DNA of 64,000 bases, taken from NCBI GenBank assembly GCA_905479495.1, contig CAJQMR010000010.1:62001-126000 (forward strand). The letters are read 5' to 3'. The DNA is from an uncultured Anaerolineae bacterium. GTDB lineage: Bacteria; Chloroflexota; Anaerolineae; Promineifilales; Promineifilaceae. Below the pieces are notes generated by a model, which was not told the DNA's origin, made no database searches, and was given only the letters and a program-made list of their open reading frames with translations. This document shows positions 35,636 to 45,563 of this stretch, one piece after another. Within the stretch, counting starts at the first letter, position 1. Every line of letters starts with the position of its first letter. A program made the position numbers and the translations under genes.

Positions 35636-36358
35636 ATGGAAAGCAAAATTCTCGTCGTTGAAGACGACATGACCTTGTTAGAAATGCTCGAATACAATCT
35701 GTCCCGTCAAGGTTACCAGGTTGTCACGGCCAAGGACGGCCGTTCTGCCCTCACCTTTGCCCGCCAGGAAAAACCAGACCTGATTGTGCTTGATGTGATG
35801 CTGCCTGGGATCGATGGCTTCGAAGTCTGCCGCATTTTGCGCAAGGAGTTCAGCTTTCCCATCCTCATGCTTACTGCCCGCACCGAAGAAGTAGATAAAA
35901 TTGTTGGCCTGGAAATGGGGGCTGATGATTATTTGACCAAGCCGTTCAGCATGCGTGAACTGCTAGCCCGGGTCAAAGCGCTGCTGCGCCGCGTCGATCT
36001 CATTCGCGAAGCACTCAACAGTGAAAACGCGAGCGCAACCGACCTGGAAGAATCGATCCCCCTGCTCACCTTCGACAATCTGGAAATCGACCAAAATCGG
36101 CGGGAGGTGCGGCTTAATGGTGAGCCGCTGCGCCTCAAGCCTAAGGAGTTTGATCTCATTTTGTTTTTGGCCCGTCACCAAGGCATTGCCCTCTCCCGCG
36201 ACCTTATTTTGGAGCGCGTCTGGGGCTGGACCTACGATGGCAACAGCCGCACGGTAGACGTTCATGTCCGCTGGCTGCGCGAAAAAATCGAGGCAGACCC
36301 CGGCAACGCCCGCCGCATCCTCACCGTGCGCGGCATTGGCTACCGCTTCGACGGATAG
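35636..36358 (+). CDS. phoB: PhoB/OmpR-family response regulator
   Basis: 240 residues. Receiver domain: ILVVEDD (acidic pocket), [13 protein letters not shown] (phospho-Asp), MLTART (Thr), [15 protein letters not shown] (Lys). C-terminal winged helix: [19 protein letters not shown] and [19 protein letters not shown] then [10 protein letters not shown]. Followed by a histidine kinase and two pst clusters, so it is the likely phosphate-starvation activator of the Pho boxes at 42240-42355 and 55139-55178. The symbol is given from context; PhoP-type naming is equally possible. Confidence 0.88.
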   Translation: MESKILVVEDDMTLLEMLEYNLSRQGYQVVTAKDGRSALTFARQEKPDLIVLDVMLPGIDGFEVCRILRKEFSFPILMLTARTEEVDKIVGLEMGADDYLTKPFSMRELLARVKALLRRVDLIREALNSENASATDLEESIPLLTFDNLEIDQNRREVRLNGEPLRLKPKEFDLILFLARHQGIALSRDLILERVWGWTYDGNSRTVDVHVRWLREKIEADPGNARRILTVRGIGYRFDG

Positions 36359-36453
36359 ATACCAGTAATCAGTATTCAGTGAAACAGTAATCAGTAAAAA
36401 CACTGACCTACTAATCACTGACCTACTGATCACTGACCCACTGATTACTAATC
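36359..36453. repeat. CAGTAAT/CACTGAC heptamer tract between regulator and kinase genes
   Basis: CAGTAATCAGTATTCAGTG and repeated CACTGACCTACTAAT-type units fill the whole 95-bp gap between the PhoB- and PhoR-like genes. Complementary halves (CAGTAATCAGT versus ACTGATTACT) can pair. Confidence 0.8.
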
Positions 36454-37851
36454 ATGTTCCCCCATATCCGCTGGCGCATCGCCATCTCTTACTTCATTTT
36501 AGTTGCCATTGTCATGGGTGGCCTGGCAGCTTACCTCTCTCGACCAGACTGCATTGGGGATGCGCGCTGCGTGCGGCAGGCAGTGTCTACGGCCGCTATC
36601 CTGCTTTTATTTGGTACGGCCGTTGTCGCCATTCCCGTAGCCGCTCGCACCACCCGCCCCGTGCGCCAACTGAGCCAAATCATTCAGCGCATTGCCACAG
36701 GCGAATGGGAAGCCCGCGTATTGCCCCAAACACGGGATGAGATGGGCGAACTCATTCTGGCGTTTAACAACATGATGGACCAGCTACGGCAGCAGCATCT
36801 GGCACTGTTGGAGGAAAACAGCCAGTTCAACACGGTGCTCAACTACATGATCGATGGCGTCCTCATCACCGACAGCGAGGGCAGCATCCGGCTCATCAAT
36901 CCAGCCGCCACTAAGCTATTTGACCTCACCGAAGAATCGGCGTTGTCTCGCTCCTTTGCCGAGGTAGTGCGCCATCATCAACTCATTGATTTGTGGCAAC
37001 AGTGTCAAAAAGAAGGCCGTGAAGTGACGGCCGCTGCGGAGATTGGTCGGGAGCTGTTTTTGCAAGCGATTATCACCCCCTTTGAGGAAGGCTGGGCCAA
37101 AGGGTATCTGGTCATCTTGCAAGATTTGACCACGGTGCGCCACTTGCAAACGGTGCGGAGAGACTTCATTAGCAACGTCTCACACGAGCTGCGCACGCCG
37201 CTGGCTTCATTACGCGTCATCATTGAAACATTGCAAGACAGCGCTTACGATGACCCGGAAACGGCCGTTCGCTTTCTGGATCGCGCTGCCAGTGAGATTG
37301 ATGTTCTGACCCAGATGGTGGCGGAACTGCTGGAACTATCCCGCATTGAGTCTGGCCAGGTGCCGCTGCGCTTGCAGGCAACGGCCGTTGCCGATCTGCT
37401 GCTCAAGCCCCTAGACCGCCTCAAACCCCAGGCCGAACGGGCCCAAATCGACCTCATTCTGGACTTGCCTGCCGCCCTGCCCAAAGTACAGGCTGACCCC
37501 GAACGCATCCACCAGATCGTGACCAATCTGCTGCACAACGCCATTAAATTTACGCCAGACGAGGGTGAAATCACGCTGCAAGCCCATAGAGACGAAGCAG
37601 AAAACGCCGTCGTCATTTCGGTACACGATACGGGCATTGGCATTCCCAAAGAGGATGTGGGCCGTATTTTTGAGCGATTTTACAAATCTGACCGGGCCCG
37701 GACGCGGGGACGAGGCGGCACGGGGCTGGGTTTAGCCATTTCACGCCATATTGTGCAAGCACATAACGGCCGTATCTGGGTCAAAAGCAAAGAGCAAAAA
37801 GGCAGCAGCTTTTACTTCACCCTGCCCATTGCTACCCCTGACGACCGGTAA
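36454..37851 (+). CDS. phoR: PhoR-like sensor histidine kinase
   Basis: 465 residues. TM1 at ~8-28, a very short external loop with two cysteines ([13 protein letters not shown]), TM2 at ~42-64, HAMP (~65-118), a PAS domain (~125-225, [20 protein letters not shown]), HisKA ([17 protein letters not shown]) and HATPase_c ([30 protein letters not shown]). The tiny external loop argues against direct ligand sensing and for control through Pst/PhoU and the PAS domain, as in PhoR. The last 20 nt overlap the convergent pstB gene. Confidence 0.88.
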   Translation: MFPHIRWRIAISYFILVAIVMGGLAAYLSRPDCIGDARCVRQAVSTAAILLLFGTAVVAIPVAARTTRPVRQLSQIIQRIATGEWEARVLPQTRDEMGELILAFNNMMDQLRQQHLALLEENSQFNTVLNYMIDGVLITDSEGSIRLINPAATKLFDLTEESALSRSFAEVVRHHQLIDLWQQCQKEGREVTAAAEIGRELFLQAIITPFEEGWAKGYLVILQDLTTVRHLQTVRRDFISNVSHELRTPLASLRVIIETLQDSAYDDPETAVRFLDRAASEIDVLTQMVAELLELSRIESGQVPLRLQATAVADLLLKPLDRLKPQAERAQIDLILDLPAALPKVQADPERIHQIVTNLLHNAIKFTPDEGEITLQAHRDEAENAVVISVHDTGIGIPKEDVGRIFERFYKSDRARTRGRGGTGLGLAISRHIVQAHNGRIWVKSKEQKGSSFYFTLPIATPDDR

Positions 37852-38587
37852 TATACAGTTCAGTCAATTCCTGCTTGGGGTTCGTAAACAGTTCTGACGT
37901 TTCGCCAAATTCCACCAGTTTGCCCAACCAAAAAAAGCCGGTCCAGTCGGAGGCACGGGCTGCCTGCTGCATGTTGTGGGTCACAATGACGATGGTGTAC
38001 TCTTGGGCCAGCTGACGCATGAGATCCTCTACATTCAACGTCGCCACCGGATCGAGGGCCGAACAGGGCTCATCCATCAAAATCACTTCCGGGCGCACGG
38101 CGATGGTGCGGGCAATGCACAACCGCTGCTGCTGTCCTGGATTCAAATTCTGTGCCGGGCCATTCAGATCGTCCTTCACTTCATCCCACAGCAGCACTTC
38201 CTGCAAGCTCTCCTGCACCATTTCATCCAGACTTCGCTCTTTGGTCAGGCCTAATACGCGCGGGCCAAAGGCCACATTGTCGTAAATACTTTGTGGAAAT
38301 GGATTCGGCCGTTGAAACACCATACCTACCCGCTGCCGCAGGTCCACCACATCCACTTCTGGGTCATACACATTTTTCCCGTCCAGCAAAATCTCCCCTT
38401 GCACACGGGTCCCGGCAATTGTGTCGTTCATCCGATTGATGGAGCGCAAAAATGTAGACTTGCCACAGCCAGATGGCCCAATTAACGCCGTAATTTGTTT
38501 TTCTCTGATGGGGAGATTCAACCCCTCCAATGCCTGGAAATTACCGTAAAAAAAATCAAAGTTGTTTATTAGCAGTTTATTGTTCAT
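37832..38587 (-). CDS. pstB: PstB-like ATPase with degenerate signature motif (left Pst system, subunit A)
   Basis: 251 residues. Walker [11 protein letters not shown]-loop [10 protein letters not shown], Walker B VILMDEP with catalytic Glu, and H-loop [10 protein letters not shown] are all intact, but the ABC signature reads NLNPGQQQR instead of LSGGQQQR. Normal PstB acts as a homodimer energising phosphate import; here an altered signature would weaken the ATP site it completes on its partner. Encoded next to a second PstB-like gene with the opposite pattern of changes, suggesting a heterodimer. Last gene of the left pst operon. Confidence 0.9.
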   Translation of the reverse strand: MNNKLLINNFDFFYGNFQALEGLNLPIREKQITALIGPSGCGKSTFLRSINRMNDTIAGTRVQGEILLDGKNVYDPEVDVVDLRQRVGMVFQRPNPFPQSIYDNVAFGPRVLGLTKERSLDEMVQESLQEVLLWDEVKDDLNGPAQNLNPGQQQRLCIARTIAVRPEVILMDEPCSALDPVATLNVEDLMRQLAQEYTIVIVTHNMQQAARASDWTGFFWLGKLVEFGETSELFTNPKQELTELYITGRQG

Positions 38588-38610
38588 TGATTTTGTGTGG
38601 TGAACGGCCG

Positions 38611-39369
38611 TTAACCAAAACGGCCCGTCACATAATCCTCAGTTCGCTTATCATTGGGGTAGACAAAAATCTGAGATTCATCCCCCACTTCAATCACGTT
38701 GCCATCAAGCATAAAAGCAATGCGATCGGCCACACGGGCCGCTTGCTGCACACTGTGCGGCACCATCACCACCGTGTACTGCTGTTTCAGCTCAAACAAA
38801 GATTCCTCTACCAGCGAAGTAGAGATGGGGTCTAAACCAGAGGTGGGATTGTCCAGTAAAATCACTTCTGGTTCCAGTGCCAGGCTGCGCGCCAGACACA
38901 GCCGCTGCTTTTGCCCCCCAGAAAGGGCAAAGGCCGAATCTCCCAGACGATCTTTTACCTCATTCCACAGGGCGGCCTGCCGCAGGGACCGCTCCACGCG
39001 CTCATCTAGCAGCGATGGCGTGCGCATTCCGGCCATCTTCAAACCATAAGTCAAATTGTCGTAGATAGAACCGGGCAGCGGCGTGGGCAGAGCAAAAACC
39101 ATGCTTACGCGCCGCCGCAAGGCAAACACGTCCACTTCTGGAGCAAAAATATCCTGGCCATCAATCAGAATGGTACCCTCGCGCTTGTGCCCCTCTACCA
39201 GGTCAGAAAGGCGGTTCATGAGGCGCAGCAGCGTGGTTTTGCCGCTGCGAGATGGCCCCATCAGCACAAACAGTTCACGCGGCTGAATGTTTAGCTCAAT
39301 ATCTTTAAGCGCCTGCGCGCCATCGGGATAAGTAAATGAGAGGTTTTGGATAGAAAGTTTGGCTGTCAT
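38611..39369 (-). CDS. PstB-like ATPase with degenerate catalytic residues (left Pst system, subunit B)
   Basis: 252 residues. The signature LSGGQKQR and the H-loop His ([10 protein letters not shown]) are intact, and Walker A is GPSRSGKT. However, the Q-loop glutamine is Ala ([10 protein letters not shown]) and the Walker B catalytic glutamate is Asn ([13 protein letters not shown]). On its own it should hydrolyse ATP poorly. With the neighbouring PstB it would form one consensus and one degenerate ATP site. Lies 8 nt downstream of pstA and 23 nt upstream of the other pstB. Confidence 0.88.
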   Translation of the reverse strand: MTAKLSIQNLSFTYPDGAQALKDIELNIQPRELFVLMGPSRSGKTTLLRLMNRLSDLVEGHKREGTILIDGQDIFAPEVDVFALRRRVSMVFALPTPLPGSIYDNLTYGLKMAGMRTPSLLDERVERSLRQAALWNEVKDRLGDSAFALSGGQKQRLCLARSLALEPEVILLDNPTSGLDPISTSLVEESLFELKQQYTVVMVPHSVQQAARVADRIAFMLDGNVIEVGDESQIFVYPNDKRTEDYVTGRFG

Positions 39370-39376
39370 GAAAGGA

Positions 39377-40222
39377 TTACCATTCCCTGCGTCGCCGCAT
39401 AATCGTGCGGAAAACCGTAGCTACCAAAGTCAGCGAAAGGACAATGAGTAAAAGCACCAGGGCCGTGCCGTACTGAATTTGCAGCGGCATCCCCGGCACC
39501 TGGGTGGAAATGACAAAAAGATGGTAAGGCAGCGCCATCGTCTGATCAAAAATGGAGTTAGGCAATTCCGGCAGGTAAAACGCCGCCACTGTAAACAGAA
39601 TTGGGGCTGTTTCCCCGGCGGCCCGGCTCAACCCCAAAATGATGCCGGTAATGATGCCTGGCAGGGCATGGGGCAGCACCTGATGCCGAATCGTTTGCCA
39701 ACGTGTGGCCCCCAGGCTCAAACTCACCGTGCGAAATTCGGACGGAACAGAGCGAATCGCTTCCTCGGCCGTGCTGATAAGCACCGGCAAGGTCATCAAT
39801 CCCAGCGTGAGTGAACCGGCCAAAATGGAGGTACCAAAGTTGAGGAAAAGGACAAACGCGCCCAGGCCAAACAAACCGTACACAATGGAGGGAATGCCCG
39901 CCAGATTCACAATCGCCAGGCGAATGAGCCGGGTCAGGCGATTATCACCTGCGTATTCGGCCAGGTAAATGGCGGCCCCAATGCCTAATGGAATGGCAGC
40001 AACGGCCGTTCCTAACGTCAAAAACAGCGTGCCCAAAATGGCTGGCAGGAGCCCCCCTTCCGTCATGCCATTGCGCGGCGGTTGGCTTATAAATTCCCAG
40101 CTAATGGCCCCAATGCCATTGTAAAACAGGAAGCCAATCACATAGATAATGGGCAAAATAACAATAATAGAGATGGTGGTGATAACGGCCGTAGCAATCT
40201 TTTGCGTTTGTTGGCGCTTCAT
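39377..40222 (-). CDS. pstA: Phosphate ABC transporter permease PstA (left system)
   Basis: 281 residues, six helices. PstA wording: PLGIGAAIYLAEYAGDNRLT, NLAGIPSIVYGLFGLGAF, and the EAA-type loop RTVSLSLGATRWQTIRHQVLPHALPG followed by GLSRAAGETAPILF (in parts). Standard length, with a short first external loop, in contrast to the right-hand PstA. Start overlaps the pstC stop (ATGA). Pairs with PstC to form the membrane channel. Confidence 0.93.
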   Translation of the reverse strand: MKRQQTQKIATAVITTISIIVILPIIYVIGFLFYNGIGAISWEFISQPPRNGMTEGGLLPAILGTLFLTLGTAVAAIPLGIGAAIYLAEYAGDNRLTRLIRLAIVNLAGIPSIVYGLFGLGAFVLFLNFGTSILAGSLTLGLMTLPVLISTAEEAIRSVPSEFRTVSLSLGATRWQTIRHQVLPHALPGIITGIILGLSRAAGETAPILFTVAAFYLPELPNSIFDQTMALPYHLFVISTQVPGMPLQIQYGTALVLLLIVLSLTLVATVFRTIMRRRREW

Positions 40223-41139
40223 TTGCGTTTACGCTCCCCGCGACTTCCCTTGCCCACCAGCCAGGTAGCCAGCGAATTAATGGCAAAGGTAATCAGAAAC
40301 AAAATGATGCCCAATCCAAACAAAACATGGTAATGGGTGCTGCCCTGGGCCACTTCGCCCATTTCAGCGGCAATGGTCGCCGTGAGAGTACGCACCGGCT
40401 GGAAAAAGATGCTGGCATCCAGCGGTGGTAAATTAGCGGCATTGCCCGTGACCAACAGCACCGCCATCGTCTCGCCAATGGCCCGACCAATGCCTAGCAT
40501 CACGGCAATGACAATGCCGGAGCGCGCCGCAGGCAGCACCACGCGCCAGATGGTTTGCCATTTGGTGGCCCCCAGCGCCAAGGCCCCATCACGATACTCT
40601 TTGGGCACCACGTAAAGAGCATCTTCCGTGATGCTGATGATCGTAGGCAGCGCCATGTAGGCCAGAATGAGCGAACCAGAAAAGGCAGTTAGCCCGGTAG
40701 CTGCGCCCATTTTCTGAATAAAAGGAGCCAGGGAAACCCAGCCCAAAAAGCCCAGCACGATGGAGGGGATGCCAGCCAGCACTTCAATGATGGGTTTGAG
40801 AATTTCACGCTGCCAGGTTGGGGCCATTTCGCCAAGGTAAACGGCCGTTACCAATCCCAACGGCACCGCAATCAAGACTGCCCCCACCGTGACCAGAAAA
40901 GAACCGGCCAGCAGCGGCAAGATACCATACAAATCCTCAATGGGGTACCAACGCCGGGCAAAAAGGTCTGCTAAAGAAACTTCACCTAACGTTGGCAGCC
41001 CTTCGCGCAGCAAAAAAAAGAATATCAATGCCATGATAACCACGGCAGATATTCCCGAGAGGCGAATCAAGCTTTCGATTATTTTTTCGCGCCAGCCGGG
41101 TAACTGTGCCTTCGGCGGAGCGGGAGCTTTTACGGTCAA
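40219..41139 (-). CDS. pstC: Phosphate ABC transporter permease PstC (left system)
   Basis: About 306 residues. I place the start at the TTG 41137-41139 (TVKAPAPPKAQ) because GGAGGA sits 5-6 nt upstream; a GTG nine codons earlier is the alternative. PstC marks: [56 protein letters not shown] and GIGRAIGETMAVLLVTGNA. Six-helix permease partner of PstA. Confidence 0.92.
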   Translation of the reverse strand: MTVKAPAPPKAQLPGWREKIIESLIRLSGISAVVIMALIFFFLLREGLPTLGEVSLADLFARRWYPIEDLYGILPLLAGSFLVTVGAVLIAVPLGLVTAVYLGEMAPTWQREILKPIIEVLAGIPSIVLGFLGWVSLAPFIQKMGAATGLTAFSGSLILAYMALPTIISITEDALYVVPKEYRDGALALGATKWQTIWRVVLPAARSGIVIAVMLGIGRAIGETMAVLLVTGNAANLPPLDASIFFQPVRTLTATIAAEMGEVAQGSTHYHVLFGLGIILFLITFAINSLATWLVGKGSRGERKRK

Positions 41140-41215
41140 ATCATATCCTCCAAAGAAATGGGGCACAGAGTCTCACAGACCAAATACAGCCCAAAATTCC
41201 TCTTTTTTCGCAGCC

Positions 41216-42163
41216 TCATTCTCCATCTTCCAGGGGAACAAAACCAAGCCTGGTCACAATCTCTTGCCCCACAGGGCTCATAATCCAGGCCAAATAGTCG
41301 GCGATGTTGCCTTGTGGCTCTCCGGCCGTGTACATGAATAAATTGCGTGATAAGGGGTAATCGCCTGAAGACGCGGTGGCTACTGTAGGCATCACATAGG
41401 GATCATCGGCGGTGCGGGCGACGGCAATGATTTTTTCATGCGCCGGGTCCACATAGCCCAGCCCATCGTAGCCAATCGCGTTGGGATTGCGCCGCAGCTC
41501 ACTGGTAATCCCCACGGAGGAAGGCATCAGCAGCGTTTGCGGCGCAAAAATGTCCTCGTTCTCCGAATCCCCCTCTCGGACGACCTCTTCCAGAAAGTAA
41601 ACGTGGGTGCCGGAATTTGTTTCACGGGAAAGAAGCACAATGGGGGCATCCAGTCCGCCCACATCTTGCCAGTTGGTAATGCGTCCGGTGTACATATCTG
41701 CCAACTGCTGAATGGTCAATTGGCTCACCGGGTTATCAGGATGCACAATTACCGCCAAGGCATCGATAGCCACCACATGCTCAATTGGATCAAATCCATT
41801 GGCCTGTGCTTCCTCAATTTCGCTGTCTTTCATCGATCTGGAGGCGTTGGCAATATCTACGGTACCGTTGATCAGCGAGGCAATACCGGTGCCAGAACCG
41901 CCACCCGTAACGGCAACAGTCACATCAGGCTCGACCTGCTGGTATGCTTCGGCCCAGGCCAGGGCAATATTTACCAGGGTGTCTGACCCTTTGTTCTGGA
42001 TTGCTCCGCCTGAGGTCGTTTCTCCAGTTGAATCCGAGTCTGTGGTGCGGCATCCCACCAGTAAAAGCACAGTCAACGCGATAAACAACAAACTTGCATG
42101 CCAAAATACGCAACGGCCGTTTGGCAAAAACGCCGTCCTCTTCCCAATATCTATATTTTTCAT
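41216..42163 (-). CDS. pstS: Phosphate-binding lipoprotein PstS (left system)
   Basis: 315 residues with a lipoprotein signal (LLFIALTVLLLVGC). PstS-like fold: GSDTLVNIALAWAEAY, GGGSGTGIASLINGTVDIANASR (phosphate-site Ser/Thr and Arg/Asp region), GTHVYFLEEVV, and VTRLGFVPL at the end. Captures phosphate outside the membrane for PstCA. It is only distantly like the right-hand PstS proteins. First gene of the left operon, transcribed away from the shared Pho-box region. Confidence 0.92.
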   Translation of the reverse strand: MKNIDIGKRTAFLPNGRCVFWHASLLFIALTVLLLVGCRTTDSDSTGETTSGGAIQNKGSDTLVNIALAWAEAYQQVEPDVTVAVTGGGSGTGIASLINGTVDIANASRSMKDSEIEEAQANGFDPIEHVVAIDALAVIVHPDNPVSQLTIQQLADMYTGRITNWQDVGGLDAPIVLLSRETNSGTHVYFLEEVVREGDSENEDIFAPQTLLMPSSVGITSELRRNPNAIGYDGLGYVDPAHEKIIAVARTADDPYVMPTVATASSGDYPLSRNLFMYTAGEPQGNIADYLAWIMSPVGQEIVTRLGFVPLEDGE

Positions 42164-42239
42164 AAGGTATGGCGGACTCTTTCCTCTAGTGTCGGCATCA
42201 GATTTTACTTGGCGAAGGGGACAGCCACAACCAAACTTT

Positions 42240-42355
42240 GTTAACAGATTGTTAACAACGGCCGTTTTGCGCGATTTTGTTAAACGGCCGTTTACAAAAC
42301 AATAGCCAACCCTTAACCAAAAATGCTCCGAATCTTAACAACGCCCAGCTAAACT
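42240..42355 (+). promoter_or_regulatory. Divergent Pho-box promoter region
   Basis: GTTAACA at 42240 and 42251 (11 apart), GTTAAAC 42279, GTTTACA 42290, CTTAACC 42312 and CTTAACA 42334: the last four fall on one 11-bp register. CTTAACA is followed after 9 nt by TAAACT (42350-42355), a plausible -10 for the right operon, the same spacing as at 55172-55193. TTAACA-N5-TTAACA matches the PhoP-box form known from Bacillus. The palindromic GTTAAC sites at 42240-42257 could serve the left operon. Confidence 0.75.
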
Positions 42356-42455
42356 CTTTTTACAATCTGCTTTTACAAACAGGTTACCCAAGCGCGGCAT
42401 CTTATCTTTGCCTGCGCTTTATTTTTGCTAACAATGAGTTTTTAGGAGAAGAAAC

Positions 42456-44417
42456 ATGCGATTGAAACTATTTGCACTATTAACCCTCGCGCTAGCGTTA
42501 CTTCTGGTAGCTTGTGGCGGAAGTTCAGACACCGCTGAGCCAGAAACCATTACCGAAACCGTACAGGTAGAGGTCACACGTACCGTTACCGAGACGGAAA
42601 CCGTTGTCGAAACCGTCACGGAAACCCAGACGGTGGTTGAGACCGTCGAAGTTCTAGCCTTACCCGCCGTGGACCCCTTGGCCGTCAGCGGTGATGTCGT
42701 TTCCGCCGGTAGCTCCACTGTTTTCCCCCTGGCTGAAGCCATTGCCGAGCAGTTCCGCAACGAAGGCTACAGCAACAACATCACCATCGATTCGATTGGC
42801 TCCGGCGCAGGCTTTGAGCGCTTCTGTGTCGCTGGCGAAACGGACGTCTCCAACGCCAGCCGTCCCATCAAAGAGAGTGAAGTGGAATCTTGTGCAGAAA
42901 TCGGCCGTACCCCCATCGAGTTCCGTGTGGGCACCGATGCCCTGGCCGTAACCGTCAGCGCTGAGAACGATTTTGCCACCGATGTAACCCTTGAAGAGCT
43001 GGCCCTCATCTTCTCAACAGCCGAAACCTGGGCTGATGTGCGCCCCGATTGGCCAGCTGAACCGATCCAACGCTTTATTCCCGGCACCGACTCTGGTACC
43101 TTCGACTACTTCGTTGAAGAAATCTTTGATGAAGATGAAGGCCCCATCCTGGCGGCAGCCAACCTCCAGCTGTCTGAAGATGACAACGTCTTGGTTCAAG
43201 GCATCACCGGCAGCCCATACGCTATCGGCTTCTTTGGTTACGCTTACTACCAAGAAAATCAGGATACCCTGACGATTCTGAACATCGAAGGTGTGGAGCC
43301 TAGTGCAACCTCTGTAGAGGATGGGAGCTATGCGTTAGCACGGCCGTTGTTCATCTACAGCGACGCCACGATTATGCAGGAAAAGCCGCAAGTAGCAGCC
43401 TACATCAACTTCTTCCTCTCCAACGTCAACGGCGTGATTGATGAGGTTGGTTACTTCCCAGCCAGTACGGCAGCAATCAACAATGCCAAACAAGCCTGGG
43501 CCAACGCCCAAAACGTTTCTTTGGCTGGCGGGGGCAACACCGCTGGTGTGACACTGCCCGGGGTTGATCCTTTGGCTGTCAGCGGTGATGTCGTTTCCGC
43601 CGGTAGCTCTACCGTTTTCCCCTTGGCCGAAGCCATCGCTGAACTGTTCCGCAACGAAGGCTACAGTGACAACATCACCATCGACTCGATTGGCTCTGGC
43701 GCAGGCTTTGAGCGCTTCTGTGTCGCTGGCGAAACGGACGTCTCCAATGCCAGCCGCCCCATCAAAGACAGTGAGGTTGAATCTTGCGCGGCAATCGGCC
43801 GTACCCCCATTGAGTTCCGCGTCGGCACCGATGCCCTGGCGGTAACCGTCAGCGCTGAGAACGATTTTGCCACCGATGTAACCCTCGAAGAGCTGGCCCT
43901 TATCTTCTCAACAGCCGAAACCTGGGCTGATGTGCGCCCCGATTGGCCAGCCGAACCGATCCAACGCTTCATTCCCGGCACCGACTCTGGCACCTTCGAC
44001 TACTTCGTTGAAGAAATCTACGACGAAGACGAAGGTCCCATCCTGGCGGCGGCTAACCTCCAGCTGTCTGAAGATGACAACGTCTTGGTCCAAGGCATCA
44101 CCGGTAGCCCGTACGCCATTGGCTTCTTTGGCTACGCTTACTACCAAGAAAATCAGGACACTTTGACTATTCTGAACATTGAAGGTGTAGAACCAAGCGG
44201 TACCTCCGTTGAAGATGGTTCCTATCCGCTGGCACGGCCGTTATTCATCTACAGCGACGCCACGATTATGCAGGAAAAGCCGCAAGTAGCAGCCTACATC
44301 AACTTCTTCCTCACAAATGTGAACGAGGTTATTGATGAAGTTGGTTACTTCCCTGCCAGTGACGCCGCGTTGAACCAATCTAAAGTTAACTGGCTCAATG
44401 CAGTTCCCAGCCCCTAA
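42456..44417 (+). CDS. Tandem double-domain phosphate-binding lipoprotein (PstS-PstS)
   Basis: 653 residues, GGAGAA before ATG 42456. Lipoprotein signal (LTLALALLLVACGG), a ~40-residue Thr/Val/Glu-rich linker, then two nearly identical PstS domains (~70-350 and ~369-653) joined by a short Gly-rich linker. Both carry AGSSTVFPLAEAIAE, SGAGFERFCVAGETDVSNAS, VGTDALAVTVSAENDFATDV and FIPGTDSGTFDYFVEEI. DNA identity is also very high, with differences partly at silent positions, so the duplication is recent or kept alike by gene conversion. PstS is normally single-domain; two sites on one tether could raise local phosphate capture. Confidence 0.92.
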   Translation: MRLKLFALLTLALALLLVACGGSSDTAEPETITETVQVEVTRTVTETETVVETVTETQTVVETVEVLALPAVDPLAVSGDVVSAGSSTVFPLAEAIAEQFRNEGYSNNITIDSIGSGAGFERFCVAGETDVSNASRPIKESEVESCAEIGRTPIEFRVGTDALAVTVSAENDFATDVTLEELALIFSTAETWADVRPDWPAEPIQRFIPGTDSGTFDYFVEEIFDEDEGPILAAANLQLSEDDNVLVQGITGSPYAIGFFGYAYYQENQDTLTILNIEGVEPSATSVEDGSYALARPLFIYSDATIMQEKPQVAAYINFFLSNVNGVIDEVGYFPASTAAINNAKQAWANAQNVSLAGGGNTAGVTLPGVDPLAVSGDVVSAGSSTVFPLAEAIAELFRNEGYSDNITIDSIGSGAGFERFCVAGETDVSNASRPIKDSEVESCAAIGRTPIEFRVGTDALAVTVSAENDFATDVTLEELALIFSTAETWADVRPDWPAEPIQRFIPGTDSGTFDYFVEEIYDEDEGPILAAANLQLSEDDNVLVQGITGSPYAIGFFGYAYYQENQDTLTILNIEGVEPSGTSVEDGSYPLARPLFIYSDATIMQEKPQVAAYINFFLTNVNEVIDEVGYFPASDAALNQSKVNWLNAVPSP

Positions 44418-44439
44418 TTTGATTTAGCTCATATGAGAG

Positions 44440-44526
44440 AGACCTCAGAGGCTTACAAACCTTCTGAGGTCTTCTTACTTACTAATTGCAAGCTGACCAA
44501 ACAAGGAGATGGGCAATCATCTCCTT
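44440..44526 (+). terminator. Two hairpins between double pstS and pstC
   Basis: AGACCTCAGAGG / CCTTCTGAGGTCT (44440-44472, one bulge) followed by TTCTT, then AAGGAGAT / ATCTCCTT (44503-44526) followed by ATTTT. They probably cause partial termination or 3' protection so that the binding protein is made in excess over the permease, as in many pst and other ABC operons. Confidence 0.65.
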
Positions 44527-44579
44527 ATTTTGCCGCAATCACCTCAAAGAGAATGGATTTTAGGAGAAGGAGAAAATTT

Positions 44580-45563
44580 ATGGCGACACAGAACCCAGCT
44601 CAACAACTGGTTGGGACACAGGTGTCTCATGATGAATTGAAAAAACGGCCGCGTATCGGCGAAACCCTAATTCAGGGCTTTCTTTTTTTATGCGGAGCCA
44701 TCTCAATTCTCACAACCGTGGGCATTGTTTATGAATTAGGCAAAGAAGCGCTGCTCTTCTTCCGCTCCCCCGATGTCACCTTGGTTGAATTTTTTACCTC
44801 AACCCATTGGCAGCCAGCTATTTTAGATTTTGGCATCTGGCCCCTGGTTTTGGCCACAGTTTTTACCAGTGTGATTGCTATGTTCGTGGCGCTGCCGTTG
44901 GGGTTAGGCACCGCCATCTATCTGAGTGAATATGCCAGCGACCGGGCACGCAATGTCTTAAAGCCAATTCTGGAAGTGCTGGCTGGCATTCCCACCGTCG
45001 TCTACGGCTACTTTGCCTTAACGTTTATGACGCCCCTGCTGCGCAGCATCTTTGGCGAAAATAATGTGCAAATTTTCAACACCGCCTCGGCAGGCATTGT
45101 CGTCGGCATCTTGATTATTCCGTTGGTAAGCTCACTCAGCGAGGATGCCCTACACGCGGTGCCGGATGGGCTGCGTCAGGCGGCCTACGGCCTGGGGGCC
45201 ACCAAGCTAGAAACCTCGCTCAAAATTGTGGTGCCGGCAGCGCTTTCGGGCATTACGGCCGCTTTTGTGGTCGCCATTTCCCGGGCTATCGGTGAAACCA
45301 TGATTGTCGCCATCGCCGCCGGAGCTGGCCCCAAGAATTTTACCTTTGGCCAGGATTCCCTGTTTGGCACCATCCTCAACCCATTTGTGGCTGCCGAAAC
45401 GATGACTGGACATATCGTCCGCATCAGCGGTGGCGACCTTAGCTACGATTCCATCGATTACAACAGCATCTTCGCCATTGGCCTGATGTTGTTCATTATG
45501 ACGCTGGGCCTAAACGTGCTTAGCCGCCGCTTTGTCAATCGTTTCCGCGAGGTTTACGAATGA
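44580..45563 (+). CDS. pstC: Phosphate ABC transporter permease PstC (right system)
   Basis: 327 residues from ATG 44580 (GGAG upstream); the open frame back to 44433 runs through the two hairpins and is not coding. Features: [78 protein letters not shown]. Overlaps the next gene by 4 nt. Partner permease of the PstS-containing PstA that follows. Confidence 0.92.
   Translation: MATQNPAQQLVGTQVSHDELKKRPRIGETLIQGFLFLCGAISILTTVGIVYELGKEALLFFRSPDVTLVEFFTSTHWQPAILDFGIWPLVLATVFTSVIAMFVALPLGLGTAIYLSEYASDRARNVLKPILEVLAGIPTVVYGYFALTFMTPLLRSIFGENNVQIFNTASAGIVVGILIIPLVSSLSEDALHAVPDGLRQAAYGLGATKLETSLKIVVPAALSGITAAFVVAISRAIGETMIVAIAAGAGPKNFTFGQDSLFGTILNPFVAAETMTGHIVRISGGDLSYDSIDYNSIFAIGLMLFIMTLGLNVLSRRFVNRFREVYE

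Noticed and set aside
36359-36453. CRISPR-like array in the CAGTAAT/CACTGAC repeats
   Set aside because: Units are 7-8 nt without unique spacers; no cas gene in the window.
38611-39369. PstB-like gene as a pseudogene
   Set aside because: The frame is complete, normally spaced in the operon and keeps Walker A, LSGGQ and the H-loop; the changed residues pair logically with those in the adjacent subunit.
42240-42300. Replication origin (clustered GTTAACA-like boxes)
   Set aside because: The boxes are not DnaA boxes (TTATCCACA type), there is no dnaA or dnaN nearby, and their 11-bp register with a -10 fits Pho regulation.
44433-44579. N-terminal extension of the right-hand PstC
   Set aside because: The extension translates two hairpins; ATG 44580 has GGAG and starts the family-like sequence.
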